Part shown: piece after piece, positions 7,296-14,745 of the stretch | How the letters are laid out: each line of letters begins with the position of its first letter | Numbering within the stretch: position 1 is the first letter of the stretch | Origin: an uncultured bacterium | GTDB lineage: Bacteria > Cyanobacteriota > Vampirovibrionia > Gastranaerophilales > Gastranaerophilaceae | Assembly: GCA_900314375.1 (NCBI GenBank) | Contig: OMVC01000042.1 | Span: 1-16,316, forward strand | Length of the DNA stretch: 16,316 bases | Reading direction: 5' to 3' | Program-made: the position numbers and the translations under genes | Notes under the pieces: generated by a model | What the model was told of the DNA's origin: nothing | Seen by the model: the letters and a program-made list of their open reading frames with translations, nothing else | Databases searched by the model: none

Positions 7296-7310
7296 AGATA
7301 AGTAAAATCA

Positions 7311-7347
7311 GTCCTCTCTCCTGGGGAGAGAGATAGAGAGAGGGGTT
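7311..7347. repeat. left C/T-rich palindromic end of the DUF559 cassette
   Basis: CTCTCTCC (7314-7321) and GGAGAGAG (7325-7332) form an eight-base perfect stem with a three-base loop, followed by AGAGAGGGGTT. The reverse complement begins AACCCCTCTC, exactly as the right-hand copy at 7700 does, so the two copies face each other. The inner GAGAGGGG could also serve as a ribosome-binding site for a start at ATT 7349 or 7352. Confidence 0.75.
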
Positions 7348-7408
7348 AATTATTAAAAAATCGTATTCTGATGAGACATTAAACAAAGCGAAAACTTTAA
7401 GAAAAAAC

Positions 7409-7810
7409 ATGACAGATACCGAACAAACTTTGTGGTATTATTTGAGGGGGAAACGTTTTTTAGGTTATAAATTCAAAAGACAGGTACCTATAGGTAATTA
7501 TATTGTTGATTTTTTATGTACGGATAATAAAACCATAATAGAACTTGATGGCGCAGGACATCTTGAACCCATACAAATTCAACATGATAATGAAAGAGAA
7601 ATATATCTAAAAGAAAAAGGATATAAGGTTATAAGAATTTTAAATAATGAATTAGAAAACATGGAGAGTGTGTTAGAATATATAAGAATTAATATAGAAA
7701 ACCCCTCTCCCCAGCCCTCTCCCTTGGAGAGGGGGGAACCGAAATATAAAAGGATAATTATGTTGACAAAAATCATTAACAGTATGATAAGTTTTGCATG
7801 GAGAAAGTAA
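7409..7810 (+). CDS. DUF559 protein, Vsr-like endonuclease fold
   Basis: A DUF559-family protein, related in fold to very-short-patch repair (Vsr) and other PD-(D/E)XK nucleases. Core motifs: LWYYLRGKRFLGYKFKRQ (8-25), GNYIVDFLC with a candidate catalytic D34, IIELDG with E45, and H51, then EKGYKVIRILNNE. The first ATG (7409) cuts into the family's usual N-terminus: the frame is open upstream from 7337 and reads IIKKSYSDETLNKAKTLRKN, but offers no ATG, GTG or TTG, only ATT at 7349 and 7352. The C-terminus beyond residue 97 is not family sequence; NPSPQPSPLERGE (98-110) is the right palindrome read through, and the last 23 residues are incidental. The substrate is unknown, as for most of the family. 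It may be active from a non-standard start, or decaying. Confidence 0.8.
   Translation: MTDTEQTLWYYLRGKRFLGYKFKRQVPIGNYIVDFLCTDNKTIIELDGAGHLEPIQIQHDNEREIYLKEKGYKVIRILNNELENMESVLEYIRINIENPSPQPSPLERGEPKYKRIIMLTKIINSMISFAWRK
7700..7740. repeat. right C/T-rich palindromic end of the DUF559 cassette
   Basis: AACCCCTCTC starts at 7700. Further on, CCCTCTCC (7715-7722) and GGAGAGGG (7726-7733) form a perfect eight-base stem around CTT. This copy is the inverted counterpart of 7311-7347 and lies inside the annotated reading frame, giving its NPSPQPSPLERGE tail. Confidence 0.75.
7763..7791 (+). promoter_or_regulatory. sigma70-like promoter of the exported-protein gene
   Basis: Consensus -35 TTGACA (7763-7768) is followed after 17 bases by GATAAG (7786-7791); alternatives for the -10 are TATGAT at 7783 or TAAGTT at 7788 with a TG extension. 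It lies between the right palindrome and the next gene, so that gene need not depend on the cassette. Confidence 0.4.
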
Positions 7811-7811
7811 A

Positions 7812-8462
7812 ATGAATAAAATGAAATATATATACGGTTTAATTTTGATTTTATTGTTATATTTTTGTCTGCCTGTATTCTCAAAACCCGAAATTATTGT
7901 TGAAAAGAATGGTAATGTTACAAATTACAGACTTGCAAATGACCCGATAAAGCTGGCGCAAGATTATCAAGCATTATCAAAAGAAGAAAAAGAAAAATTT
8001 ATTAAAGAAAAAGTGTTAGCAGCAGGTAATGCGCTTCCGATACATCTTATTGCGATGGCGGATGATATATATTTAAGTAAAAACGGTGATGCCACAGCTG
8101 CAGTGTTTTTTTATTTGTTGGGAAGTTTAAGGGGCATGGAAGATTTAGCTTCTTGTGAAGATAAATCAGCATTTGCACAGGTTCAAATATATCCTTTGTT
8201 AGCACAGAATACTGTTCAATATATGGTTAATATGGATAGCAAGGATTTAGTAAATATTGCAAATAAAGTTGTAGAATGGGATGAAAAAAATACCCAAAGA
8301 GTAAGTCCTCAATGGGCTTGCTATCATGGGATGCAAGCATTTTATGATGATGATGTAAAAATAAAACCTGAAAATGAGCGCATAAAAATTCAAAAAGAAA
8401 TAAGAGAATCTTTTATAAAATCCATTAACAAAATGGAAGAAGCAAAGCAACAATATAAATAG
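7812..8462 (+). CDS. exported protein of unknown function
   Basis: A 216-residue protein with a signal peptide (basic MNKMKYIY, hydrophobic GLILILLLYFCL, likely cleavage after PVFS, S24). The mature part is mainly helical and highly charged, starting with KPEIIVEKNGNVTNYRLAND. It has two cysteines (in ASCEDK and WACYHG) that could form a disulphide in the periplasm. No enzyme motif or known family is recognised; the paired helices NALPIHLIAMADDIY and AAVFFYLLGSLRG could belong to a helical-repeat fold. An ATG at 7794 would put MHGESK before the signal peptide; the ATG at 7812 has GGAGA seven bases upstream and is preferred. It begins one base after the read-through stop of the DUF559 frame. 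Confidence 0.8.
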   Translation: MNKMKYIYGLILILLLYFCLPVFSKPEIIVEKNGNVTNYRLANDPIKLAQDYQALSKEEKEKFIKEKVLAAGNALPIHLIAMADDIYLSKNGDATAAVFFYLLGSLRGMEDLASCEDKSAFAQVQIYPLLAQNTVQYMVNMDSKDLVNIANKVVEWDEKNTQRVSPQWACYHGMQAFYDDDVKIKPENERIKIQKEIRESFIKSINKMEEAKQQYK

Positions 8463-8493
8463 CGAGACGGTGTATCAACCACGCTGTAATGTT

Positions 8494-8504
8494 TATGATA
8501 TAAT
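8494..8504 (+). promoter_or_regulatory. extended -10 promoter of topA
   Basis: TATGATATAAT: TATAAT at 8499-8504 with TGn at 8496-8498 and no convincing -35. Predicted start is near 8511, giving a leader of about 45 bases. Within it, CCTC (8523-8526) and GAGG (8537-8540) could pair ahead of the ribosome-binding region. Confidence 0.5.
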
Positions 8505-8556
8505 TAATTTATATTAATTTGTCCTCTCTTTTAAACGAGGTATTAAGAAGAATATT

Positions 8557-10836
8557 ATGGCAACAAAAGAAAAATCATTAGTAATAGTCGAGTCACCGGC
8601 TAAATCAAAAACAATAAAGAAGATATTAGGCAACGATTTTCAAATCGAAGCAAGTTACGGGCATGTGCGCAATTTGCCGACTAAAGATTCCGCTACGGAA
8701 AATTTGGGGTTTGATGTAAATAATAATTTTGAACCGAAGTTTGAAATAATTCCGGGCAAACAACAGGTTGTGCGTAAATTAAATGATATGGCAAAAAAAG
8801 TTGACCGTATATATCTCGCATCCGACCCCGACCGTGAGGGAGAAGCTATCGCATGGCATGTTCGCCAGATTTTAAAAGTTCCTGATGAAAAGATTTATCG
8901 CATTGTGTTTAACGAAATTACCCCAAAAGCCGTTAAATATTCCGTAGAAAATCCGCGCGGGATTGATATGGATATGGTTAAAGCACAACAAACAAGACAA
9001 ATTTTAGATAAACTTGTAGGCTACAAATTATCGCCTGTTTTGTGGAAAGAGATGGGGAACCGTAATCTCTCGGCAGGCAGAGTTCAATCTGTTGCTTTGC
9101 GTATGATTTGCGAAAGGGAAGACGAGATAGAAGCTTTTAAACCGCAAGAATATTGGTCTATTCATACACTATTTGATAAAGACGGCAAACAGTTTGAAGC
9201 GGAATTATCTAAAATTAAGGGTAAGTCCGTTGAAAAAACAATCAAAAACCAGGAAGAAGCTCAAAAAATTGTTGATTATTTAACCAACCCGAATAGTGAA
9301 TTTGCGGTTGATAAAGTTAATAAAAGGACGGTAAAACGCAATCCGAGTGCGCCTTTTATCACTTCAACCATGCAGAGAGCCGCGAGTTCAAAGTTAGGGT
9401 TTGGTGTTTCCAAAACAATGCAGGTTGCTCAAAAACTTTATGAAGGGGTTGAAATTGACGGCGCTCCTGTCGGTTTGATTACTTATATGAGAACTGACTC
9501 TGTCCGTGTGTCTGATGATGCACAGAATATGGCACATGATTTTATTCTGCAAAATTACGGTGAAAAATATTATCCGCAAAAACCTAATATTTATGCAAAA
9601 GGAAAACAAAACGTTCAAGACGCGCACGAAGCAATTCGTCCCGCTTATCCTGAAAGAACGCCTGAAAGCATAAAGAAATATTTGGATAATGACCAATATA
9701 AATTGTATAAACTTATTTGGGAAAAATTTATGTCTTCTCAGATGGCACCTGCTGAAATTGCTAACAAATCAATAGAAATTACTTCAGGCGATTATACGCT
9801 AAAAGCTGGTACAAGCAAGGTTATGTTTGACGGATTTTTGACTTTATATAATGACGACGATGAAGAAGAAGGCAAAGAAGCCGATGCAAAAATTCCTGAT
9901 TTAGAAAAAGGCGATAAGGTTGCTTGCAAAAAGGTTGAACCAAAACAACATTTCACTCAACCGCCTCCGAGATACAATGAAGCTTCATTAGTTAAAGCCT
10001 TGGAAGAATACGGAATAGGCCGTCCGTCTACTTATGCAACGATTATAACGGTTATCCAAACAAGAAAATATGTTGAAAAGAAAAATAAAGCATTATTCCC
10101 GACACTTTTAGGACGTGCGGTTTCAAAGCAGCTTGTTGCTGAATTTGCAGATATTATGGATTATAAATTCACTGCGGGCATGGAAGCAAAATTAGATGAG
10201 ATTGCCGATAAAAAAGTCGAATGGATAAAGGTTTTAAACGATTTTTACGGACCGTTTATGGAAGAAGTAAACAAAGTTATGGAAACCGCACAACGCGTAA
10301 CTGTAAATGCAGGTGTAAAATGCCCGAATTGCGGAAAACCGATGGTATTAAGAACGAGCAAAAAAGGAACACAGTTTTTAGGATGTTCGGGCTATCCTGA
10401 TTGTAAAACAGCTTTATCTTTAAATGTTTTGCAAGAGCTTGACGGAACAAATGATGAAGAAAATTCTGAAAATCAACAGGAAATATGCGAAGAAAAGTGT
10501 CCTGTTTGCGGTTCTGATATGAAATTTAAGATAGGACCTTACGGCAAATATATGGAATGTACTTCTCCTGAATGCGGGCACAGAAAACCATACAGAAAAT
10601 CAACAGGAGTAACTTGTCCAAAATGCGGAAAAGGAACAATAGTCGAACGCAAATCAAAACGAGGAACGGTATTTTACGGTTGTGATCAGTACCCTGAATG
10701 TGATTTTGTTTTATGGAATGAACCGACAGGGGAAAAATGCCCGAATTGCGGAAGTATGCTTGTTAAAAAGACTTTAAAAAATGGCGAAGTTATTACTTGT
10801 TCTTCAATAAAATGCGGTTATAAAAAAGAAGATTAA
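8557..10836 (+). CDS. topA: DNA topoisomerase I
   Basis: A 759-residue type IA topoisomerase, which relaxes negative supercoils through a 5'-phosphotyrosine link. The Toprim domain shows VIVESPAKSKTI (9-20) and the metal-binding LASDPDREGEAIAWH (87-101). LSAGRVQSVALRM (171-183) is conserved, and the catalytic tyrosine is Y310 in GLITYMRTDSVRVS. The segment YNEASLVKALEEYGIGRPST is also typical. The C-terminus, from residue 589, carries four CxxC...C-type zinc modules beginning CPNCGK, CPVCGS, CPKCGK and CPNCGS, the last near 728. The number of such modules varies among bacteria; E. coli has three Cys4 fingers and two further domains. The start has AAGAAG just upstream. Full length with no missing motif. 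Confidence 0.97.
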   Translation: MATKEKSLVIVESPAKSKTIKKILGNDFQIEASYGHVRNLPTKDSATENLGFDVNNNFEPKFEIIPGKQQVVRKLNDMAKKVDRIYLASDPDREGEAIAWHVRQILKVPDEKIYRIVFNEITPKAVKYSVENPRGIDMDMVKAQQTRQILDKLVGYKLSPVLWKEMGNRNLSAGRVQSVALRMICEREDEIEAFKPQEYWSIHTLFDKDGKQFEAELSKIKGKSVEKTIKNQEEAQKIVDYLTNPNSEFAVDKVNKRTVKRNPSAPFITSTMQRAASSKLGFGVSKTMQVAQKLYEGVEIDGAPVGLITYMRTDSVRVSDDAQNMAHDFILQNYGEKYYPQKPNIYAKGKQNVQDAHEAIRPAYPERTPESIKKYLDNDQYKLYKLIWEKFMSSQMAPAEIANKSIEITSGDYTLKAGTSKVMFDGFLTLYNDDDEEEGKEADAKIPDLEKGDKVACKKVEPKQHFTQPPPRYNEASLVKALEEYGIGRPSTYATIITVIQTRKYVEKKNKALFPTLLGRAVSKQLVAEFADIMDYKFTAGMEAKLDEIADKKVEWIKVLNDFYGPFMEEVNKVMETAQRVTVNAGVKCPNCGKPMVLRTSKKGTQFLGCSGYPDCKTALSLNVLQELDGTNDEENSENQQEICEEKCPVCGSDMKFKIGPYGKYMECTSPECGHRKPYRKSTGVTCPKCGKGTIVERKSKRGTVFYGCDQYPECDFVLWNEPTGEKCPNCGSMLVKKTLKNGEVITCSSIKCGYKKED

Positions 10837-10935
10837 TAATTTTACGTTTTGTAAATATTATAAGAATTTATTAAATTTATTTTTAAATTTGTCCGATATT
10901 ATTATTTGTAATGAATAAATAGGTAGGATGATTTT

Positions 10936-11631
10936 ATGCCTGATTATATAATAAATAGTGGTGATAATTTATATAGTATTGCGCAAAGATACGGCACAAC
11001 AGTAGAAAATTTAATGCGCATGAATAATTTGAGCAGCAATAAAATAATTATAGGTAATACTTTAAAAGTTCCTGATGCAAAAACTACAAAAGTAAATAGT
11101 ATTATGGTAAAAAATAACTCGGCTCCTGCAACGAACAGAACAGGTCAAGTGCCGTCAAATAAAACAAAAATTCGAACAAGTTTGCAAAAAAGAATTGATA
11201 GAAATAATTTTGATGTCACTACAAAATTTCAAGGCACTGTGGTAGATTTAAATTTTATATTGAAAGATACAAAATTGAAGGGTCTTGGTAAAAATTTTCT
11301 GCAAGCTCAAGAAAAATATGGCGTAAATGCTTTATTTATGATTGCCATAGCACAAAAAGAATCTGCCTGGGGCAAATTTACACCCGAAAAAAATCCGTAC
11401 AATTTCGCGGGTTTGGGGATAAAGAATATAAAAAGTTTTGCGGATTGTGTTGATAAATTAGCTCAGACATTGAGTGGTAAGAACTATTTTCAAGCTCAGC
11501 CGTCTAAAAAAACTCCTTCCAAAATTGCCCCGACATATTGTCCGCCAAAAGCTGCAGAGTGGTCAAGGGATGTTACTAAATTTATGAATAATTATCAGCA
11601 AAAGTTATTAGAAGAAATTTATATTGTTTAG
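10936..11631 (+). CDS. LysM and glucosaminidase-type peptidoglycan hydrolase
   Basis: A 231-residue protein. The N-terminal LysM domain (3-46: YIINSGDNLYSIAQRYGTTV...NTLKVP) binds peptidoglycan or chitin-like glycans. A polar linker (50-95) leads to a C-terminal domain of the glucosaminidase/LytG (GH73-like) type: QEKYGVNALFMIAIAQKESA (125-144), with E142 as the likely catalytic acid, then NPYNFAGLGI and a C-terminal WSRDVTKFMNNYQQKL. It would cleave the glycan chain of peptidoglycan. No signal peptide is present, and no in-frame upstream start could add one. Export by a non-Sec route, release by lysis, or a phage or tailocin origin are possible, though no phage gene is adjacent. The ATG at 10936 has TAGGATG upstream. 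It ends three bases from the trkH end, convergent. Confidence 0.8.
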   Translation: MPDYIINSGDNLYSIAQRYGTTVENLMRMNNLSSNKIIIGNTLKVPDAKTTKVNSIMVKNNSAPATNRTGQVPSNKTKIRTSLQKRIDRNNFDVTTKFQGTVVDLNFILKDTKLKGLGKNFLQAQEKYGVNALFMIAIAQKESAWGKFTPEKNPYNFAGLGIKNIKSFADCVDKLAQTLSGKNYFQAQPSKKTPSKIAPTYCPPKAAEWSRDVTKFMNNYQQKLLEEIYIV

Positions 11632-11634
11632 ATA

Positions 11635-13098
11635 TTATTTCAACTTCCAAGTTTCTTTTCTAAACAAGACCAAGAATGGTATTATTTCCAGACGCCCGAT
11701 AAGCATATTAAAAATCAAAATAGCTTTGGTTATAGTTTTTAGCGTGGAATAATTACCGTCAGACCCGATAATATTACCCAAACCAGGCCCTATGTCGCCT
11801 AATGCTGCAATGGCAGATGTTGTTCCGATAACAATATTTCCTTCTATTGCGGTTAATAACAATGCGGTTACTCCGAAGATTAAGAAAAATATCATTACAA
11901 AAAACAGGGTTTGCTTCACAACTAACGGTGATACCACAATATTGTCTATTTTTATGCTCATAACCGCATTAGGATGAAGAATTTTATACATTTCATTTTT
12001 CAAATATTTGAATACAATCATCCATCTTGTTATTTTAATACCGCCTCCGGCTGAACCAGAACAGGATGATAAAAACATTGTTATAAATAATATCAATTTT
12101 GAATTAAAACTCCACAATTGATAATTTTCACTGGAATTTCCTGTAGATGTTGAGATTGACAAAATTTGATATGCTGCAGCCGAAAGAGAATGCAATATTG
12201 AAAAATGATTTTCAAAAAACAAAAATCCGCCTAAAATCAATGATAAAATAATAACAATTTTTGTATACAGTTTAAATTCTTCGCTTTTCCACAAGTATCT
12301 CAAATCCATCTTTGTAATGACTTTTGACTGAACAACAAAGCTGACTCCCGCAATAAACATAAATACAAATATAATTGCCATTATTGCATTAGAATGATAT
12401 CCTCCGATACTTTCTGCATTTGGTGAAAATCCGCCGGCTGAAAGTGTTGACATCGCGTTACATATACAATCAAATATTGGCATACCTGCAAAAAACAAAC
12501 ATATTGCACATAATAAAGTTAACATAGTATAAACAAGCCAAAGAGCTGATGCGGTATTTCTTATTCTCGGGGTAAATTTTTCTTCTGTCGGACCCGGGGA
12601 TTCAGCATAGAACATCTGTCTGCCGGCGACCGAAAATTGAGGCAATATTGCAACGAATAGGACTATAATTCCCATACCTCCGAGCCATTGAGTAAATGAC
12701 CTCCAGAATAATAATGATTTTGGGATGTCAAAATCGGTTAGAATACTTGCTCCTGTTGTCGTAATCCCTGAAACAGATTCAAACATAGAATCTATAAAGC
12801 TGAAACCCGAAAACAAAAACGGAATAGCCGCAATAAATCCGAATAAAACCCAGGCTAATGATGCCACAACCAAAGCTTCAGAGCGTTTGATGTCGTTTAA
12901 TTCGTCTTCTTTTGAACGGTTTTTGTCAGCTTTATATGCAATGTCGCCTAACGCTAATGCTGTAATGCCTGCAGCTAAAAATGCTAATGCGGAATTCCAT
13001 TCCTGAAAAATTAATGCAACCAATACAGGAACAAATGTTACTATTCCTATATCCATTAATATTAAACCTAAAGCATTTGCTACATAATTTACACGCAT
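11635..13098 (-). CDS. trkH: Trk-type potassium uptake channel subunit TrkH
   Basis: A 487-residue polytopic membrane protein, the K+-conducting subunit of the Trk/Ktr system. It has the four membrane-loop-membrane repeats of the superfamily, with pore-loop filters around TTTGAS (113-118), SAGGFS (220-225), STGNS (318-322) and ALGDIGPG (432-439). The TQWLGGMGIIVL segment (136-147) and SSCSGSAGGGIKITR (344-358) are typical of TrkH. The length agrees with E. coli TrkH (about 480). It follows trkA by five bases on the same strand and is the last gene of the operon. AAGGTAG upstream of the ATG is the ribosome-binding site. Confidence 0.95.
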   Translation of the reverse strand: MRVNYVANALGLILMDIGIVTFVPVLVALIFQEWNSALAFLAAGITALALGDIAYKADKNRSKEDELNDIKRSEALVVASLAWVLFGFIAAIPFLFSGFSFIDSMFESVSGITTTGASILTDFDIPKSLLFWRSFTQWLGGMGIIVLFVAILPQFSVAGRQMFYAESPGPTEEKFTPRIRNTASALWLVYTMLTLLCAICLFFAGMPIFDCICNAMSTLSAGGFSPNAESIGGYHSNAIMAIIFVFMFIAGVSFVVQSKVITKMDLRYLWKSEEFKLYTKIVIILSLILGGFLFFENHFSILHSLSAAAYQILSISTSTGNSSENYQLWSFNSKLILFITMFLSSCSGSAGGGIKITRWMIVFKYLKNEMYKILHPNAVMSIKIDNIVVSPLVVKQTLFFVMIFFLIFGVTALLLTAIEGNIVIGTTSAIAALGDIGPGLGNIIGSDGNYSTLKTITKAILIFNMLIGRLEIIPFLVLFRKETWKLK

Positions 13099-13103
13099 AA
13101 ATT

Positions 13104-14444
13104 CTATACTACCTTAAAATATTCCTTTATTTTTGACGCGCTTTCCGCTTTTGTAAATATAATCATGATGTCACGCAATTTTAATTCGGTATCCCCTTTT
13201 GGGATAATAACTTGGCTTCTTCTTTGTATAACTCCGATAATTGCAGGTGCCGGAAATTTTAAATCCATAATTCTCTTATCATGAAAATCTTCTTTAACAG
13301 AAATCTCAAGAACTTCTGCTTGTCCTTGTTCAACAGTTGCAAGTATATCGACATCCGTTTCATCCAAATCGTTTCGTACTTCGTTTATAGCAGAAGTCTT
13401 TGGTGAAACGGCGATATCTATTCCGACTTTTTCGAATAACGGAATATTTAAAACTTTTGAAACTCTTGCGACGGCACGTTTTACACCTAGTTGTTTTACC
13501 AGTAATGATGTTAAAAGATTTTTTTCATCATTATTTGTAACCGATATTACTACATCACAGCTTCCGATTTCTTCTTCATCTAACAGTTTCAAATCAGTTC
13601 CGTCACCGTTTATGACTAATGTGGTATTCAAAACTTGAGATAAATATTCGCATCTGTCGTAGTCTTTTTCAATAATTTTTGATTTTATTTTCATTTCTTC
13701 CAGATTTTTTGCAAGCATTCTTCCGACAGTTCCTCCGCCGATAATAGCGATGGATTTAACCTGTTCCTTTTCGTGAAAAAATGTTCCGGCTAAAATATCC
13801 AATGAACGAGATGTGCCCATGAAAATTAATTTATCGTCCTCGTTAATTTCGGTTAAACCGTTTGGAATAAATAATAAATCCCCGCGTTTTACGCCTACGA
13901 TAATGGTATCTTTAGTAAAACCGCAATCTTTAACCATTTTCCCTACTAATTGAGATGTAGGTTTGACTTTATATTCAAGTAATCTTGCTTTACCGTCTGC
14001 AAAATTCTCAACATCAAGTGCGTGTGCAACGGTTACTATTCTGAAAAGTTCTTGAGTTAATAAAGCTTCAGGCCAAATTATGTTATCAATAAAGAAATCG
14101 CCTAAATAATTTCTTGTTTTGTCCTGTTCCATTGCATGGTGGTATTCTTCTTTTGAAACAAAGCAGATTGTTTTAATCCCGCTTATTTTTTTGGCGGATA
14201 AGCAAGCAACAATATTGGCTTCATCCAATTCGGTGCAGGCAATAAATACATCAGAATTTAATATATCGGCATTTTTTAAAACATTTATATCTGTTGCGTT
14301 ACCTTTGACAAAACTTATATCAAGTTTGTCAAATTCTTCGGAACGGTTTTCCTGTTTATCAATAACCGTAATATCATGGTCTTCAAAAAATTCTGTTGCA
14401 AGTAAACATCCTATTTCTGTTGCACCGTATATAACTATTTTCAT
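13104..14444 (-). CDS. trkA: Trk potassium uptake regulatory subunit TrkA
   Basis: A 446-residue cytoplasmic protein with two RCK units in tandem, each an NAD-binding Rossmann (TrkA-N) and a TrkA-C domain. It gates TrkH in response to nucleotide. The second Rossmann motif is canonical, IIGGGTVGRML (234-244), with E259 at the end of the next strand. The first is altered: YGATEIG (6-12) has threonine at the usual second glycine, although D29 is kept. The first TrkA-C is about 150-220, the second about 365-446. Length and domain order match E. coli TrkA. AGGTG upstream of the ATG is a good ribosome-binding site. It lies seven bases after yggT and five before trkH. Confidence 0.95.
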   Translation of the reverse strand: MKIVIYGATEIGCLLATEFFEDHDITVIDKQENRSEEFDKLDISFVKGNATDINVLKNADILNSDVFIACTELDEANIVACLSAKKISGIKTICFVSKEEYHHAMEQDKTRNYLGDFFIDNIIWPEALLTQELFRIVTVAHALDVENFADGKARLLEYKVKPTSQLVGKMVKDCGFTKDTIIVGVKRGDLLFIPNGLTEINEDDKLIFMGTSRSLDILAGTFFHEKEQVKSIAIIGGGTVGRMLAKNLEEMKIKSKIIEKDYDRCEYLSQVLNTTLVINGDGTDLKLLDEEEIGSCDVVISVTNNDEKNLLTSLLVKQLGVKRAVARVSKVLNIPLFEKVGIDIAVSPKTSAINEVRNDLDETDVDILATVEQGQAEVLEISVKEDFHDKRIMDLKFPAPAIIGVIQRRSQVIIPKGDTELKLRDIMIIFTKAESASKIKEYFKVV

Positions 14445-14451
14445 AATTCAC

Positions 14452-14745
14452 CTATTTTAATAATCCTAACAAGTTTAAAATCACCCAAAAAATTTTTATA
14501 ATAGGTCCTTTAATAAGCATAAGAACAATCATCGCAACCACAGGGGACAAATCAAACGGTCCGACAGGCGGTATAAACTTTTTAAATAGATCCAAATACA
14601 AATCAACTGATGCTCTTAACGGATTTAATATTTTTGAGTTCCAATCCAAATTAGGAATCCAAGTTAATAAACATCTTACACAAATCATTATCATATATAC
14701 ATAAAAGAATAATGATATTGCCTGAAGTATTTTTATACCTATCAT
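14452..14745 (-). CDS. YggT family membrane protein
   Basis: A 97-residue protein with two hydrophobic segments (about 6-30 and 68-95) and the family signature between them: CLLTWIPNLDWNSKILNPLR (24-45 region), DLYLDLFKKFIPPVGPFDLSP. YggT proteins occur in many bacteria and in cyanobacteria and plastids (YlmG), with roles suggested in division, nucleoid organisation or osmotic tolerance; the biochemical role is unsettled. The ATG overlaps the stop of the preceding gene by four bases, and GAGGAGG lies upstream, which points to translational coupling. Confidence 0.9.
   Translation of the reverse strand: MIGIKILQAISLFFYVYMIMICVRCLLTWIPNLDWNSKILNPLRASVDLYLDLFKKFIPPVGPFDLSPVVAMIVLMLIKGPIIKIFWVILNLLGLLK

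Larger units (their letters stand above)
7311..7740 (+). mobile_element. candidate repeat-bounded DUF559 cassette
   Basis: A unit of about 430 bases: an inverted C/T-rich palindrome at each end and a single DUF559 endonuclease-fold gene between. Inward-facing ends share the ten bases AACCCCTCTC, then a CTCTC block, then a GGAGAG-closed hairpin. No target-site duplication is apparent at the outer edges. The layout resembles REP-bounded RAYT units in form only; the enzyme family is different. Mobility is inferred, not shown. Confidence 0.45.

Noticed and set aside
7579..7884. Antisense hydrophobic frame spanning the right palindrome
   Set aside because: It crosses the DUF559 end, the repeat and the next gene's signal peptide; its SPLSKGEGWGEGF segment is the palindrome read backwards.
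10873..10890. Perfect inverted repeat AAATTTA-TTTT-TAAATTT after topA, considered as a terminator
   Set aside because: The stem is only A-T pairs and no T-run follows; expected by chance in sequence this AT-rich.
12725..13006. Plus-strand open frame inside trkH
   Set aside because: Antisense to conserved membrane segments, no start signals, composition explained by trkH codons.
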